Source: Bradyrhizobium betae (lineage in GTDB: Bacteria; Pseudomonadota; Alphaproteobacteria; Rhizobiales; Xanthobacteraceae). Taken from it: a DNA stretch of 64,000 nucleotides. Below are positions 44,940-54,018 of this stretch, one piece after another; the stretch's first letter is position 1, and each line of letters opens with the position of its first letter. The stretch covers positions 1 through 64,000 of the forward strand of contig NZ_MZXW01000050.1 of assembly GCF_004123905.1 (NCBI RefSeq). The letters are read 5' to 3'. Under the pieces are notes generated by a model. The model was not told the DNA's origin. It did no database searches and worked only from the letters and a program-made list of their open reading frames with translations. The position numbers and the translations under genes are program-made.

Positions 44940-46604
44940 ATGGCCTCTGCCCCCCTGGCTGCAGCCTCCGAAGACGTCGCGCTCTCGGTGCGCGACCTGA
45001 CCGTGAGCTTACCCGCAGGGATGGAGCGGGTGCACGCCGTCGAGAGCGTCTCCTTTGATCTAAAGCGCAGTCAGATCCTGTGCATCATCGGGGAATCCGG
45101 ATCGGGCAAGTCGGTCACGGCCAATGCGATCATGGGGCTCCTGCCCAAGTCGATCCGCGTGTCCTCAGGGGCAATCTGTCTGGAAGGGATGGATCTCGTA
45201 GGACTCTCGTCCGACAGGCTGCGCGACCTCCGCGGCCGGGTCGTGTCGATGATCTTTCAAGACCCTCTCTCGGCACTCAACCCCTTGATGACCGTAGGCG
45301 CGCAGATCGAGGAGGTGATGGCATCGCATGACGTTGGGACTCCACACTCCCGTCGGAGTCGCGCCATAGACCTGTTGATTGAAGTGGGTCTGCCCGATCC
45401 GCAGCTCATGTACCACCAGTATCCATTCCGGCTTTCGGGCGGGCAGCGGCAGCGTGTGATGATCGCCATGGCTCTGGCTCTCGAGCCCGCGATCCTGATT
45501 GCTGACGAGCCGACCACAGCACTCGACGTGACGACCCAGGCGCAGATCCTCCAATTGATCCGGGACATTCAGCGCCGCAAGGGCATGAGCGTCATGTTCA
45601 TCACCCATGACTTCGGCGTTGTGGCGGAGATCGCCGATTCCGTTGTGGTGATGGAGAAGGGTCGTTGCGTAGAGCAGGGTAGTGCCGAACAGGTGCTGAA
45701 GTCGCCCAGCCACCTCTATACGCGCCGCCTGATCGCGGCCGTGCCGCGCCTGACCGGCAAGGATCGCATCGCCTTGGAAGCCGCGGCCACTGCGTCCGTG
45801 CTGAAGGTCGAGTGTCTGGTCAAGACCTATCGCAGCGGCAGCGCGCTTTTCGGCACGCAGCGCATCGTGCCTGCCGTCAATGGGGTCTCGTTCGATCTCA
45901 CGCCGGGGCGCACGCTGGGCGTTGTCGGGGAAAGCGGTTCGGGAAAGTCGTCGCTCGGCCGGCTGCTGATCAAGCTCCTGGAAAGCGACAGCGGCTCGAT
46001 TTTGTTCGAAGGTCGCGACGTTGCCGGGCTTTCCGAAGCCGAGTTTCGGTCGCTGCGGCCAAAAATCCAGATGATCTTCCAGGACCCTTTTGCGTCACTC
46101 AATCCGCGATCGACGGTCGGGCACATTCTCACGGCCGGTCCGGTGGCGCATGGGATGCCCTACAGCGAGGCTTGTGAGCGGGCGCGGGAGCTTCTGTCTC
46201 ATGTCGGCCTGGATTCAGGAGCCTTTGACCGCTATCCGCACGAGTTCTCCGGCGGCCAGCGCCAGCGCATCGGCATCGCGCGGGCGCTGATGTTCAAACC
46301 AAAATTGCTGATTGCCGACGAAGCGGTCTCGGCTCTCGACGTGTCGATCCAGGCGCAGATCCTGGAGCTGCTGGACCGGATTCAGCGGGAGACGGGCGTC
46401 TCCATGATCTTCATCACGCATGATCTGCGCGTCGCAAGCCAGATCTGCGATGAAATCGCCGTCATGCATCGAGGACAGATCGTGGAACGCGGGCCGCCGT
46501 CGCAGATCTTCCTCGATCCGAAATCCACCTACACGCGTGAACTCGTGGCAGCGATCCCGGGGGAGCAGCCGCGCAGTCTGCCCCAACATGTAGCAAATCC
46601 ATAA
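44940..46604 (+). CDS. Fused dipeptide/opine-type ABC importer ATPase (OppD-OppF in one chain)
   Basis: The 554 residues contain two complete ATPase domains. The first has GESGSGKSVTANAIMG (near 51), LSGGQRQRVMIAMAL and IADEPTTALDVTTQ; the second has GESGSGKSSLGRLL (near 331), FSGGQRQRIGIARAL and IADEAVSALDVSIQ. QDPLSALNPL and QDPFASLNPRS are the Q-loops of the peptide/nickel family. The protein energises uptake with the binding protein and two permeases that follow. The second Walker B has EAVSALD where EPTSALD is common. Confidence 0.93.
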   Translation: MASAPLAAASEDVALSVRDLTVSLPAGMERVHAVESVSFDLKRSQILCIIGESGSGKSVTANAIMGLLPKSIRVSSGAICLEGMDLVGLSSDRLRDLRGRVVSMIFQDPLSALNPLMTVGAQIEEVMASHDVGTPHSRRSRAIDLLIEVGLPDPQLMYHQYPFRLSGGQRQRVMIAMALALEPAILIADEPTTALDVTTQAQILQLIRDIQRRKGMSVMFITHDFGVVAEIADSVVVMEKGRCVEQGSAEQVLKSPSHLYTRRLIAAVPRLTGKDRIALEAAATASVLKVECLVKTYRSGSALFGTQRIVPAVNGVSFDLTPGRTLGVVGESGSGKSSLGRLLIKLLESDSGSILFEGRDVAGLSEAEFRSLRPKIQMIFQDPFASLNPRSTVGHILTAGPVAHGMPYSEACERARELLSHVGLDSGAFDRYPHEFSGGQRQRIGIARALMFKPKLLIADEAVSALDVSIQAQILELLDRIQRETGVSMIFITHDLRVASQICDEIAVMHRGQIVERGPPSQIFLDPKSTYTRELVAAIPGEQPRSLPQHVANP

Positions 46605-46643
46605 AGTCCACGGCGGCTACCGCCACAAGCGAGGAGAGACGTG

Positions 46644-48314
46644 ATGACCAGGCGTTCTGTGACTACATCGAGCTACTCGCGGCGTGATGCTCTGCGAATG
46701 GTGGCATTTGGCGGAGGTGCGGGGCTCATCGCGCCGAATCTTCTTGGCCAACCTGCATTCGCGCGCACCTCTGCGACCAAGCCGACCGGCCGCGTGATCG
46801 TCGGGCTCGGACAAGAGCCGACCGTCTTCAATCCGCTGATGGCCCACATCGAAGTCGACGATGGCGTGCATTTCTCGGTCTTCGACGCGCTCTTCCGCGT
46901 CGATCCTCAAGGCGTCATTCAGCCCAATCTTGCGGTGGACGTGCCGAACCAGAAGAACGGCGGCATTTCGGAGGACGGGCTCAAATGGCGCATTCGCTTG
47001 CGTGACGATGCCCGCTGGCACGACGGCAAGCCTTTCAGCGCCGAGGACGTGAAGTTCACTCTGGAACTGATCACGAACCCCAACTTCCGGAGTTGGCGCA
47101 CGGCCGGCCATGCTCTCGTGCGCGACATCACGGTGATCTCGCCCACGGAGATCTCGTGGCGGATGGAAGAGGCCTTTGCGCCGTATCTGTCCTTCCTGAC
47201 CGAAACCTTCATCGTGCCCAAGCACATTCTGGAGAAGGAGGCCAATCCAAACAGCGCCGCCTTCAATCAGGCGCCGGTCGGCACCGGTCCGTTCAAGTGG
47301 GGCCAGCGGGTCGCCGGCGATCATCTCGAACTCGTGGCCAATGCCGACTATTTTGGCGAAGGCCCTCATATCGAGAGACTGGTTTTCAAGTACATTCCCG
47401 ATCTCACCGTCCTGTACACCCAGTTCAAGAGCGGCGACGTGGATCTTGTGGGGCAGCCTTACATCACTGCCGATCATTACGGGGAGGCCAAGTCTCTGCC
47501 GAACCGCGTGGTGACCCTCGTCCCAAAAACGTCGTTCGAGTCCTTCTACCTGAACCTGGAGCGCCCGCAGTTCAAGGAGCTTGCAGTTCGCGAGGCTCTC
47601 TACGCGGCGATCGATAAAGAGTCGATCATCCAGGGGCTCTATTACGGAGTTCCGTCTCCGACGGAGACCTTCATGCCGAGGCAGTCCTTCTACTTCAATG
47701 CCAATCTGCCGATGCACGAATTCAACCTGAAGCGGGCGGGCCAGATTCTGGACAAGGCTGGTTGGGCGCCGGGAGCGGACGGCATTCGTACCAAGAACGG
47801 CGTTCGTCTGTCCTTCGCCAATTCGACCACCTCAGGCGATCCCCTACGTGAGCAGGTACAGCAGTTCCTGCAGCAGACATTTGCTCAGTTGGGCATTGAG
47901 ATGAAGATATCGAATCTGCCGGCTGCCGTGATGTGGGGCGAGTTCTGGATGCAGTCGCAGTTCGATTCCGTGATCGTCGGCAGCTCGTATCTGATCGGCG
48001 CAGACCCGGATGTCACCAATCGCCTACACTCGCGGTCGATCGGAGCGAAGGGCGGCCGCGGATCGAACAATGCGCAGTATGCCAATCCGGAGGTTGACGC
48101 CCTGCTCGACAAGGGAGCGCGCACTTTCGATTCCGAAAGCCGGCGTGCGATCTACCAACGGGTACAAGAGCTCGTCCGTCGGGACCTGCCCTTCCTTCCG
48201 TTGTACCAGACCAATGCGGTCCAAGGCACCAGGAAAGGGATTTCGGGCGTCGTACCGAACGGCAACACGCGCACAGAATCCTGGAACGCGCTGGCCTGGT
48301 ATTGGGCGAGTTGA
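46644..48314 (+). CDS. ABC importer substrate-binding protein (family 5, Tat-type signal)
   Basis: A 556-residue periplasmic protein of the peptide/opine binding family. The leader contains SRRDALRMVAFGGGAGLIAP, a twin-arginine signal, with cleavage after AFA or nearby. The mature part has the family pattern VIVGLGQEPTVFNPLMA, LRDDARWHDGKPFSAEDVKF and TLVPKTSFESFYLNLERP. No lipobox Cys is seen, so it is free in the periplasm. It is the third layer of specificity for the importer; the ligand cannot be read from sequence. Confidence 0.92.
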   Translation: MTRRSVTTSSYSRRDALRMVAFGGGAGLIAPNLLGQPAFARTSATKPTGRVIVGLGQEPTVFNPLMAHIEVDDGVHFSVFDALFRVDPQGVIQPNLAVDVPNQKNGGISEDGLKWRIRLRDDARWHDGKPFSAEDVKFTLELITNPNFRSWRTAGHALVRDITVISPTEISWRMEEAFAPYLSFLTETFIVPKHILEKEANPNSAAFNQAPVGTGPFKWGQRVAGDHLELVANADYFGEGPHIERLVFKYIPDLTVLYTQFKSGDVDLVGQPYITADHYGEAKSLPNRVVTLVPKTSFESFYLNLERPQFKELAVREALYAAIDKESIIQGLYYGVPSPTETFMPRQSFYFNANLPMHEFNLKRAGQILDKAGWAPGADGIRTKNGVRLSFANSTTSGDPLREQVQQFLQQTFAQLGIEMKISNLPAAVMWGEFWMQSQFDSVIVGSSYLIGADPDVTNRLHSRSIGAKGGRGSNNAQYANPEVDALLDKGARTFDSESRRAIYQRVQELVRRDLPFLPLYQTNAVQGTRKGISGVVPNGNTRTESWNALAWYWAS

Positions 48315-48389
48315 TGTATCGCCGCCCGAGGTCTGCAGAGGCGAAGGGCGGCGACCGACTGGCACTGTCAAGCTAACTTGGAGACTCGA

Positions 48390-49340
48390 ATGCCCAGGTT
48401 CCTGCTCAACCGTCTTTCGCAGAGCATCGTGCTGCTGGTGATCGTATCGATCATCGGCTTCACGGTGCTCAACCTCATGCCGGGCGGGCCTCTCGCGCAA
48501 TTCGGGCTCGATCCTGGCATGACCCAGAAGGACATCGCGCGGCTCTCGGAGCAGCTGGGGCTGAACCGGCCGCTCTGGATTCAGTATTTCGACTGGGCCT
48601 GGCGACTGGTTCAGGGCGACTGGGGGCACTCCTATCGTGATGGCTCCTCGGTGCTGACGGTGATCAGCCGACATCTCTTGGCGACGCTGCTGCTGATGGG
48701 CACGTCCACCGCATTGGCGATCGCGATCGGGTCCTGGATCGGAATCCGCGGTGCCACCCACCGCTATTCCCTCTTCGACTACTGCGCGACGGTCGGCGCC
48801 ATGGTCGCACTGTCGGTCCCGACTTTCTGGTTCGGGCTCATCGGCATCTATATCTTCACGCTGAAGCTCGGATGGGTGCCCGCAGGCAACATGTACGCAA
48901 TCGGCGACGGCTCGGTGCTGGACTATTTGCATCACCTGATTTTGCCAAGTGTGGTGTTGTCGCTGGTTCATGTCGCGATCTGGAGCCGCTACATGCGCAC
49001 GGCGACACTCGATGCGCTCACCCAGGATTTCGTCAAGACGGCTCGCGCCAAGGGCGTCAGCGAGCGCCGCATCCTGCTGAAGCACGTCGTCGGCAATGCG
49101 CTGTTGCCGATGATCACGCTGGCAGGGGTGCAGCTGCCCAGCCTTCTGACCGGCGCATTGGTCACCGAGACGGTCTTTACCTGGCCGGGAATGGGACGGT
49201 TGTTCCTCGATAGCCTTGGTTACAGCGACTATCCGGTCGTGATGGGGCTGTTGATATTCTCGGCCGTCCTGGTCGTGTTGGGTAACCTGATCGCAGACAT
49301 CGTGGTCGCTGTCGTCGATCCGCGCATTCGCTTGAGCTGA
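48390..49340 (+). CDS. ABC importer permease, DppB type
   Basis: A 316-residue inner-membrane permease with six expected segments. The N-terminus MPRFLLNRLSQSIVLLV and the coupling motif YMRTATLDALTQDFVKTARA (continuing KGVSERRIL) are typical of DppB. It forms the channel with the DppC-type protein encoded 34 bases downstream. The ATG at 48390 is preferred over a TTG at 48378. Confidence 0.93.
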   Translation: MPRFLLNRLSQSIVLLVIVSIIGFTVLNLMPGGPLAQFGLDPGMTQKDIARLSEQLGLNRPLWIQYFDWAWRLVQGDWGHSYRDGSSVLTVISRHLLATLLLMGTSTALAIAIGSWIGIRGATHRYSLFDYCATVGAMVALSVPTFWFGLIGIYIFTLKLGWVPAGNMYAIGDGSVLDYLHHLILPSVVLSLVHVAIWSRYMRTATLDALTQDFVKTARAKGVSERRILLKHVVGNALLPMITLAGVQLPSLLTGALVTETVFTWPGMGRLFLDSLGYSDYPVVMGLLIFSAVLVVLGNLIADIVVAVVDPRIRLS

Positions 49341-49374
49341 GACGCAGGTTCGTGCCACTAACAGGAGCCGCATT

Positions 49375-50256
49375 ATGACCGCCATCACCACCGCGAACCT
49401 GACCCCGACCCGCTGGTGGCGAAGCCGTGCGGTGAACCGCTTCACGCGCCATCATCTGGCGCTCGCGGGCATAGCGATGATCACCTTGCTTGTGCTGGCC
49501 TGCGTCGTCGCTCCCTACGCGTTGCCTTACGACTCGCTCAACATCGATTTGCGCGCGCGCTTTGCTCCGCCTCTGAGTGGTCATCACTACCTCGGAACCG
49601 ACCCGCTGGGGCGTGACCTGGCTGCGCGGCTATTGATGGCCGGCCGCGTTTCGCTGCTGGTCGGATTCTCGGCGATGTTGTTGTCGACGCTAATCGGAAC
49701 GCTCGTCGGGGTGACGGCGGGTTATCGCGGCGGCTGGATCGGGGCGGCGCTGATGCGCATGGTGGACGGCTTCCTGTCCTATCCGTCGATCTTCCTCGTG
49801 TTGGCGCTGGCCGCAACGCTGCGGCCCAGCCCGGTGATGATCACCGTCATCATCGCCGTCACGAGCTGGATGGAGACTGCCCGAATTGTCGAGGCGGAGG
49901 TCCGCTCGCTGCGCGAGCGCGAGTTTGTCCAGGCTGCGCGTATGGTGGGGCTCCGCGGGAGGAATATCATGTTCAGCGAGATCCTGCCCAATGCCATGGG
50001 TCCGATCATCGTCGCCGCGAGCCTGGCCGTCGCCCGCGCGATTCTTCTGGAAGCCTATATCAGCTTTCTCGGCTACGGGATCCAGCCGCCGCTGCCCAGC
50101 TGGGGCAACATGCTCAATGGCGCTCAGCAGTATCTGGCGAGCGCGCCATGGCTCGCCATCATTCCCGGTGCCGCAATCACGATTGCGGTGACGAGCTTCA
50201 ACTTCATCGGCGACGGGCTGCGAGATGCCTTGGACGTTCGAGACGACCACATTTGA
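49375..50256 (+). CDS. ABC importer permease, DppC type
   Basis: A 293-residue permease with the DppC signature: HHYLGTDPLGRDLAARLLMA after the first periplasmic loop, and the coupling helix EVRSLREREFVQAARMVGLR. AGGAGCC precedes the ATG. It completes the first importer (fused ATPase, binding protein, two permeases), and the operon ends here or continues to the GNAT gene 320 bases on. Confidence 0.93.
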   Translation: MTAITTANLTPTRWWRSRAVNRFTRHHLALAGIAMITLLVLACVVAPYALPYDSLNIDLRARFAPPLSGHHYLGTDPLGRDLAARLLMAGRVSLLVGFSAMLLSTLIGTLVGVTAGYRGGWIGAALMRMVDGFLSYPSIFLVLALAATLRPSPVMITVIIAVTSWMETARIVEAEVRSLREREFVQAARMVGLRGRNIMFSEILPNAMGPIIVAASLAVARAILLEAYISFLGYGIQPPLPSWGNMLNGAQQYLASAPWLAIIPGAAITIAVTSFNFIGDGLRDALDVRDDHI

Positions 50257-50575
50257 TCGTTTGAGCTCGATGCGGTCCGAGGCGCAAAGCCAAGGCGCGC
50301 CCGTACACATCACCTTCCCGCGGATACACAGACGGTCAAGAACCATGATGTGCAGGAGCGACCGGCTGAATAGTTGGGACGCGCCAGCCCGTGACAGCAG
50401 ATTGGCCGTTCTGTCGCATCATCAATGAAATTCTGTGCTGAACTTTGCTCCAGTCCGATTGCGTAATGCTGTCGAGGCCAAGATACGCTGCAGACTGCGT
50501 GAGGATCATCAGGTGGCACTCGCCCGGTCGGGCAGTGGCAATTGGCCGGGCAATCAGAGCAAGAGACGTCGACCC
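50257..50575. other. 319 bases between importer and GNAT gene
   Basis: No gene is supported and no clear terminator or operator was seen. It may hold a promoter for the following five-gene run. Confidence 0.4.
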
Positions 50576-51463
50576 ATGATGACAACCGCAGCTTACCAGG
50601 CCGGAGACCACGACAATGAAGCCGTAGCCCTGGTTCCTTTTGCGAAAGCACATCTGGAAGGCGCCCTGAAGCTCTCGCAGGAGATGTCTTGGCCTTATCG
50701 GCTTGAGGATTGGGATTTTGCGCGGCAGTTAGGCCATGGCTTTGTTCTGCAGCGCGCCGGTGTGGTGATCGGGACCGCGGGCTGGTGGCTATACGGCGAC
50801 ACCCACGCTTCCGCTGGCATGATCATCGTCTCGAAAGCTGTTCAGGGACGCGGTTACGGGGCCCGACTGATGGACGCGCTGCTCGCGGCGGCACGACCAC
50901 GGATCATCACGCTGAATTCGACCGCCGAAGGCATGGCACTTTACCAGCGCCGCGGCTTCGTCCCCATCGGGGTCATCCACCAGCATCATGGAATTCCCAA
51001 GGAACCCCATAAGGAACGCCATGAGGCGCCGCGGCCATGCCTCGTCAGGGCGATGGCTCCATCGGATTTCGAGGCGATCGTGGGTCTCGATCACGAGGCC
51101 ACCGGCTGGACGAGGCACGAGATGTTGAGTCGGCTGATGGAGGTCGGCGGCGGCTATGTCCTGCTGCGTAACGACAGACCCTGCGGCTACGCTATTTCCC
51201 GTCTCTTCGGCCGGGGGCATGTCATCGGTCCAGTGGTCGCCGAGAGCCCGACCGATGCGCGCGCATTGATCGAGGTCGCGCTCGCGCCCCTCGGGAGTGT
51301 TTTCGTCCGGATCGATACCCCTATCACCTCGCAACTCGGGGAGTGGCTCGAAGGCATCGGGCTGCAGCAAGTCAGCGGCGCCACCACCATGGTCCTTGGG
51401 ACGCAGATGCCATCGACCGGGCCGGCGCGCTTGTTCGCGCTCGCCAACCAGTCCTTCGGCTAG
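50576..51463 (+). CDS. Two-domain GNAT acetyltransferase
   Basis: A 295-residue double GNAT protein; the first domain has IIVSKAVQGRGYGARLMDAL (acetyl-CoA loop Q-G-R-G-Y-G) and IITLNSTAEGMALYQRRGF, the second, from about residue 155, contains IVGLDHEATGWTRHEML. It parallels the GNAT at 34418-35296 motif by motif (both keep W.Y/H R.EDWDF-type and LNST-A sequences). It heads a run with the PLP enzyme, an FAD oxidase and an aldehyde dehydrogenase, so it may acylate or deacylate an intermediate. Two tandem ATGs begin it. Confidence 0.87.
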   Translation: MMTTAAYQAGDHDNEAVALVPFAKAHLEGALKLSQEMSWPYRLEDWDFARQLGHGFVLQRAGVVIGTAGWWLYGDTHASAGMIIVSKAVQGRGYGARLMDALLAAARPRIITLNSTAEGMALYQRRGFVPIGVIHQHHGIPKEPHKERHEAPRPCLVRAMAPSDFEAIVGLDHEATGWTRHEMLSRLMEVGGGYVLLRNDRPCGYAISRLFGRGHVIGPVVAESPTDARALIEVALAPLGSVFVRIDTPITSQLGEWLEGIGLQQVSGATTMVLGTQMPSTGPARLFALANQSFG

Positions 51464-51473
51464 GAGACGTCGG

Positions 51474-52667
51474 ATGATGCGCTTGAAGCTGTACGGAACG
51501 GATATCCCGAACGCCGGGTCCGGCGAGACGGCCGCAACGGTCGGCACGTTGGCGACACCGGCCCTCCTGCTCGACAAGGACCGGCTGGATCGTAATCTCG
51601 CCCGTTTGTCCTCTCGCATGGCAGCGCGAGGCGTCGTGCTGCGCCCCCACATGAAAACCGCGAAATCCATCGAGGTCGCCCGGCGCGCCTATCCGTCCGG
51701 GTCGGGGCCGATCACCGTTTCAACCTTGGCGGAGGCGGAGTACTTCGCGCAGTACGGCTTACGGGACATGACTTATGCCGTGGGCCTGGCACAGCACACC
51801 GCCGAAAGGGCGATGCGTCTCCGGAAGGTTGGCATCGACCTCAAGATGCTGCTCGATTCGCCCGAACAGGCGACGATCCTGGGCGAGGCCGGCCGCGCCG
51901 CTGGTGTGACACCGTCGGCCTTCATCGAGATCGACTGCGACGGCCACCGCGGCGGTCTCACCGCCACCGATCCCCGGCTCTTTGCCGTTGCAGACGCCCT
52001 GGCCGAAGCCGGCGTCAAGCTCGCCGGCATTCTCACCCATGCCGGGGAATCCTACAGCCTCTGCACGTCCGAGGCTCTCGTAGAGGCTGCGGAGAACGAA
52101 AGGGCCGTGGCCGTCGCTGCGGCGGAGAAATTGCGCGAGGCGGGGTACGAATGCCCCATCGTCAGTGTCGGCTCGACGCCCACCGCCCATTTCGCCGAAA
52201 ACCTGACCGGCGTGACGGAGATGCGGGCCGGCGTCTACATGTTCTTCGATCTGGTGATGCACGGTGTCGGTGTCTGCACCACAGACGACATTGCGGTCTC
52301 AGTTCTCGCCACCGTCATCGGCACGAAGCCGGAGAAGGGCTGGATCTTGATCGATGCGGGCTGGATGGCTCTATCGCGCGATCGCGGCACCGCGGCGCAG
52401 CGGGCCGACCAGGGTTACGGTCTCGCCTGCGACCTTTCCGGCAAACTCTACCCGGATCTGATCGTCTCGCAGGCGAGCCAGGAGCACGGCATCCTCGCCA
52501 TTAGGTCGGGCTCGGCTGAAGCTCTGCCGGATCTCCCGATAGGCACGAAGGTCAGGATCCTGCCCAATCACGCGTGCGCGACGGCGTCACAGCACGAGCT
52601 GTACAATGTCGTTGCCGCGGGCAGCGACGCAATCGAAGCCCAGTGGCCGCGGATGCGCGGCTGGTAG
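51474..52667 (+). CDS. D-threonine-aldolase/D-serine-dehydratase-like PLP enzyme
   Basis: A 397-residue fold-type III PLP enzyme. TPALLLDKDRLDRNLARL leads to LRPHMKTAKS, whose Lys holds PLP, and the metal-binding pair lies in ILPNHACATASQHE (His and Cys). This family cleaves D-3-hydroxy amino acids to glycine plus aldehyde, or deaminates D-serine; either would feed the FAD oxidase (amino acid) and aldehyde dehydrogenase (aldehyde) encoded next. It starts 10 bases after the GNAT stop with a GGAG site. Confidence 0.9.
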   Translation: MMRLKLYGTDIPNAGSGETAATVGTLATPALLLDKDRLDRNLARLSSRMAARGVVLRPHMKTAKSIEVARRAYPSGSGPITVSTLAEAEYFAQYGLRDMTYAVGLAQHTAERAMRLRKVGIDLKMLLDSPEQATILGEAGRAAGVTPSAFIEIDCDGHRGGLTATDPRLFAVADALAEAGVKLAGILTHAGESYSLCTSEALVEAAENERAVAVAAAEKLREAGYECPIVSVGSTPTAHFAENLTGVTEMRAGVYMFFDLVMHGVGVCTTDDIAVSVLATVIGTKPEKGWILIDAGWMALSRDRGTAAQRADQGYGLACDLSGKLYPDLIVSQASQEHGILAIRSGSAEALPDLPIGTKVRILPNHACATASQHELYNVVAAGSDAIEAQWPRMRGW

Positions 52668-52740
52668 GGTTCTCAAACGGTGATGGGCGCCGCGAGGTGC
52701 GGATGCCCGGCATTCAGATCGACGAGATTTCGGAGCCGGT

Positions 52741-54018
52741 ATGAAGCTTACATCCTATTGGCTGGATACATCGGAGCCATTCACGCGCGCCGCCGCAGGA
52801 CCGGTGCAAGGCGTCTGCGACGTTGCGGTGATCGGCGGCGGCCTGACCGGTTCATCGGCCGCTCTGGCGCTCGCCAAGAAGGGCGCGCGCGTCGTACTCC
52901 TCGAAGCCGAGACGATCGGGCACGCAGCGTCCGGCCGAAACGGCGGCATGTGCAACAATGGGTTCGCTCAGGACTACGGCACGCTCTCGGCCAAGCTCGG
53001 TAAGGACGTCGCTGATCGACTCTATCGGGCCTTCGATGCCGGGGTTGCCACGGTCGAGCGGCTGGTGACGGAAGAGAAGATCGACTGCAGCTTCGCGCGC
53101 GTCGGCAAGATCAAGCTTGCGGCAAGGCCTGAGCACTATGACAAGCTGGCGCGCAGTCAGGAATTGCTGGCCGCCAATGTCGATCCCGACACGGCGATGG
53201 TGACCCGTGCTGATCTCGCCGGCGAGGTGGGGTCGCAGCGCTATTACGGCGGGCTGATCTACCGCAAGAGCGCCGGCATGCATGTCGGGCGCTTCGTCCG
53301 CGGTCTTGCGGACGCGGCGGCGCGGCGCGGCGTCGAGATCCACGAGCGTACGCCGATGATGGGCCTGCGACCCGCCGCCGGCGGAGGCCACGAGATCGAG
53401 ACGCCCAAGGGCCGGCTTCGGGCCTCGCAAGTTCTGCTCGCGAGCGGCACCTCGCATACGGGACCGCTGGGTTGGATTCGACGCCGGATCGTGCCGGTGG
53501 GCGCCTTCCTGATCGTCACCGAGCCCTTGCAGATCGCGACGCTCGATCGACTTCTGCCCCGCCGCCGAATGGCGGTGGATACGAAGAACCTGGTCAACTA
53601 CTTCCGAACGACGCCCGACAATCGGCTGCTGTTCGGCGGACGCGCGCGCTTCGCCATCTCCAACCCGGCGTCGGACGAAAAAAGCGGCGCGATCCTGCAG
53701 ACCGCGCTGCACGATGTTTTCCCCGAGCTTCGCAGCGTGCGCATCGACTATTGCTGGGGCGGGATGGTCGACATGACGCGCGATCGGCTGCCACGCGCCG
53801 GCGAACGCAACGGCATCTATTATTCCATGGGCTACAGCGGCCACGGCACCCAGATGTCGACCCTGATGGGGACGATCATGGCGGAAGTCATGGACGGGCG
53901 CGCCGAGCTCAATCCCTGGAAAGACTTCGCCTGGCCCGCCATTCCGGGCCATCTCGGTCCCCCCTGGTTCCTTCCGCTGATCGGCGCCTATTACCGGATG
54001 AAAGACCGCTTCCAATGA
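52741..54018 (+). CDS. FAD-dependent oxidoreductase (PuuB/OrdL-like)
   Basis: A 425-residue flavoprotein of the gamma-glutamylputrescine-oxidase-like group: DVAVIGGGLTGSSAALALAK binds FAD, HAASGRNGGMCNNGFAQD is the family's second motif (SGRNGG), and RAGERNGIYYSMGYSGHGTQ closes the active site. The group oxidises secondary or primary amines to aldehydes. The next gene, an aldehyde dehydrogenase, overlaps its stop codon (ATGA), which supports an amine-to-acid sequence of reactions. It belongs to a different subgroup from the two SSRNWGW-type oxidases nearby. Confidence 0.9.
   Translation: MKLTSYWLDTSEPFTRAAAGPVQGVCDVAVIGGGLTGSSAALALAKKGARVVLLEAETIGHAASGRNGGMCNNGFAQDYGTLSAKLGKDVADRLYRAFDAGVATVERLVTEEKIDCSFARVGKIKLAARPEHYDKLARSQELLAANVDPDTAMVTRADLAGEVGSQRYYGGLIYRKSAGMHVGRFVRGLADAAARRGVEIHERTPMMGLRPAAGGGHEIETPKGRLRASQVLLASGTSHTGPLGWIRRRIVPVGAFLIVTEPLQIATLDRLLPRRRMAVDTKNLVNYFRTTPDNRLLFGGRARFAISNPASDEKSGAILQTALHDVFPELRSVRIDYCWGGMVDMTRDRLPRAGERNGIYYSMGYSGHGTQMSTLMGTIMAEVMDGRAELNPWKDFAWPAIPGHLGPPWFLPLIGAYYRMKDRFQ

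Noticed and set aside
48024..49445. A 473-codon minus-strand frame opposite the DppB permease
   Set aside because: It is rich in Arg, Gln, His and Asp, typical of an antisense shadow, and the permease is certain.
52852..54015. A 387-codon minus-strand frame opposite the PuuB-like oxidase
   Set aside because: The oxidase on plus has all family motifs; the shadow has none.
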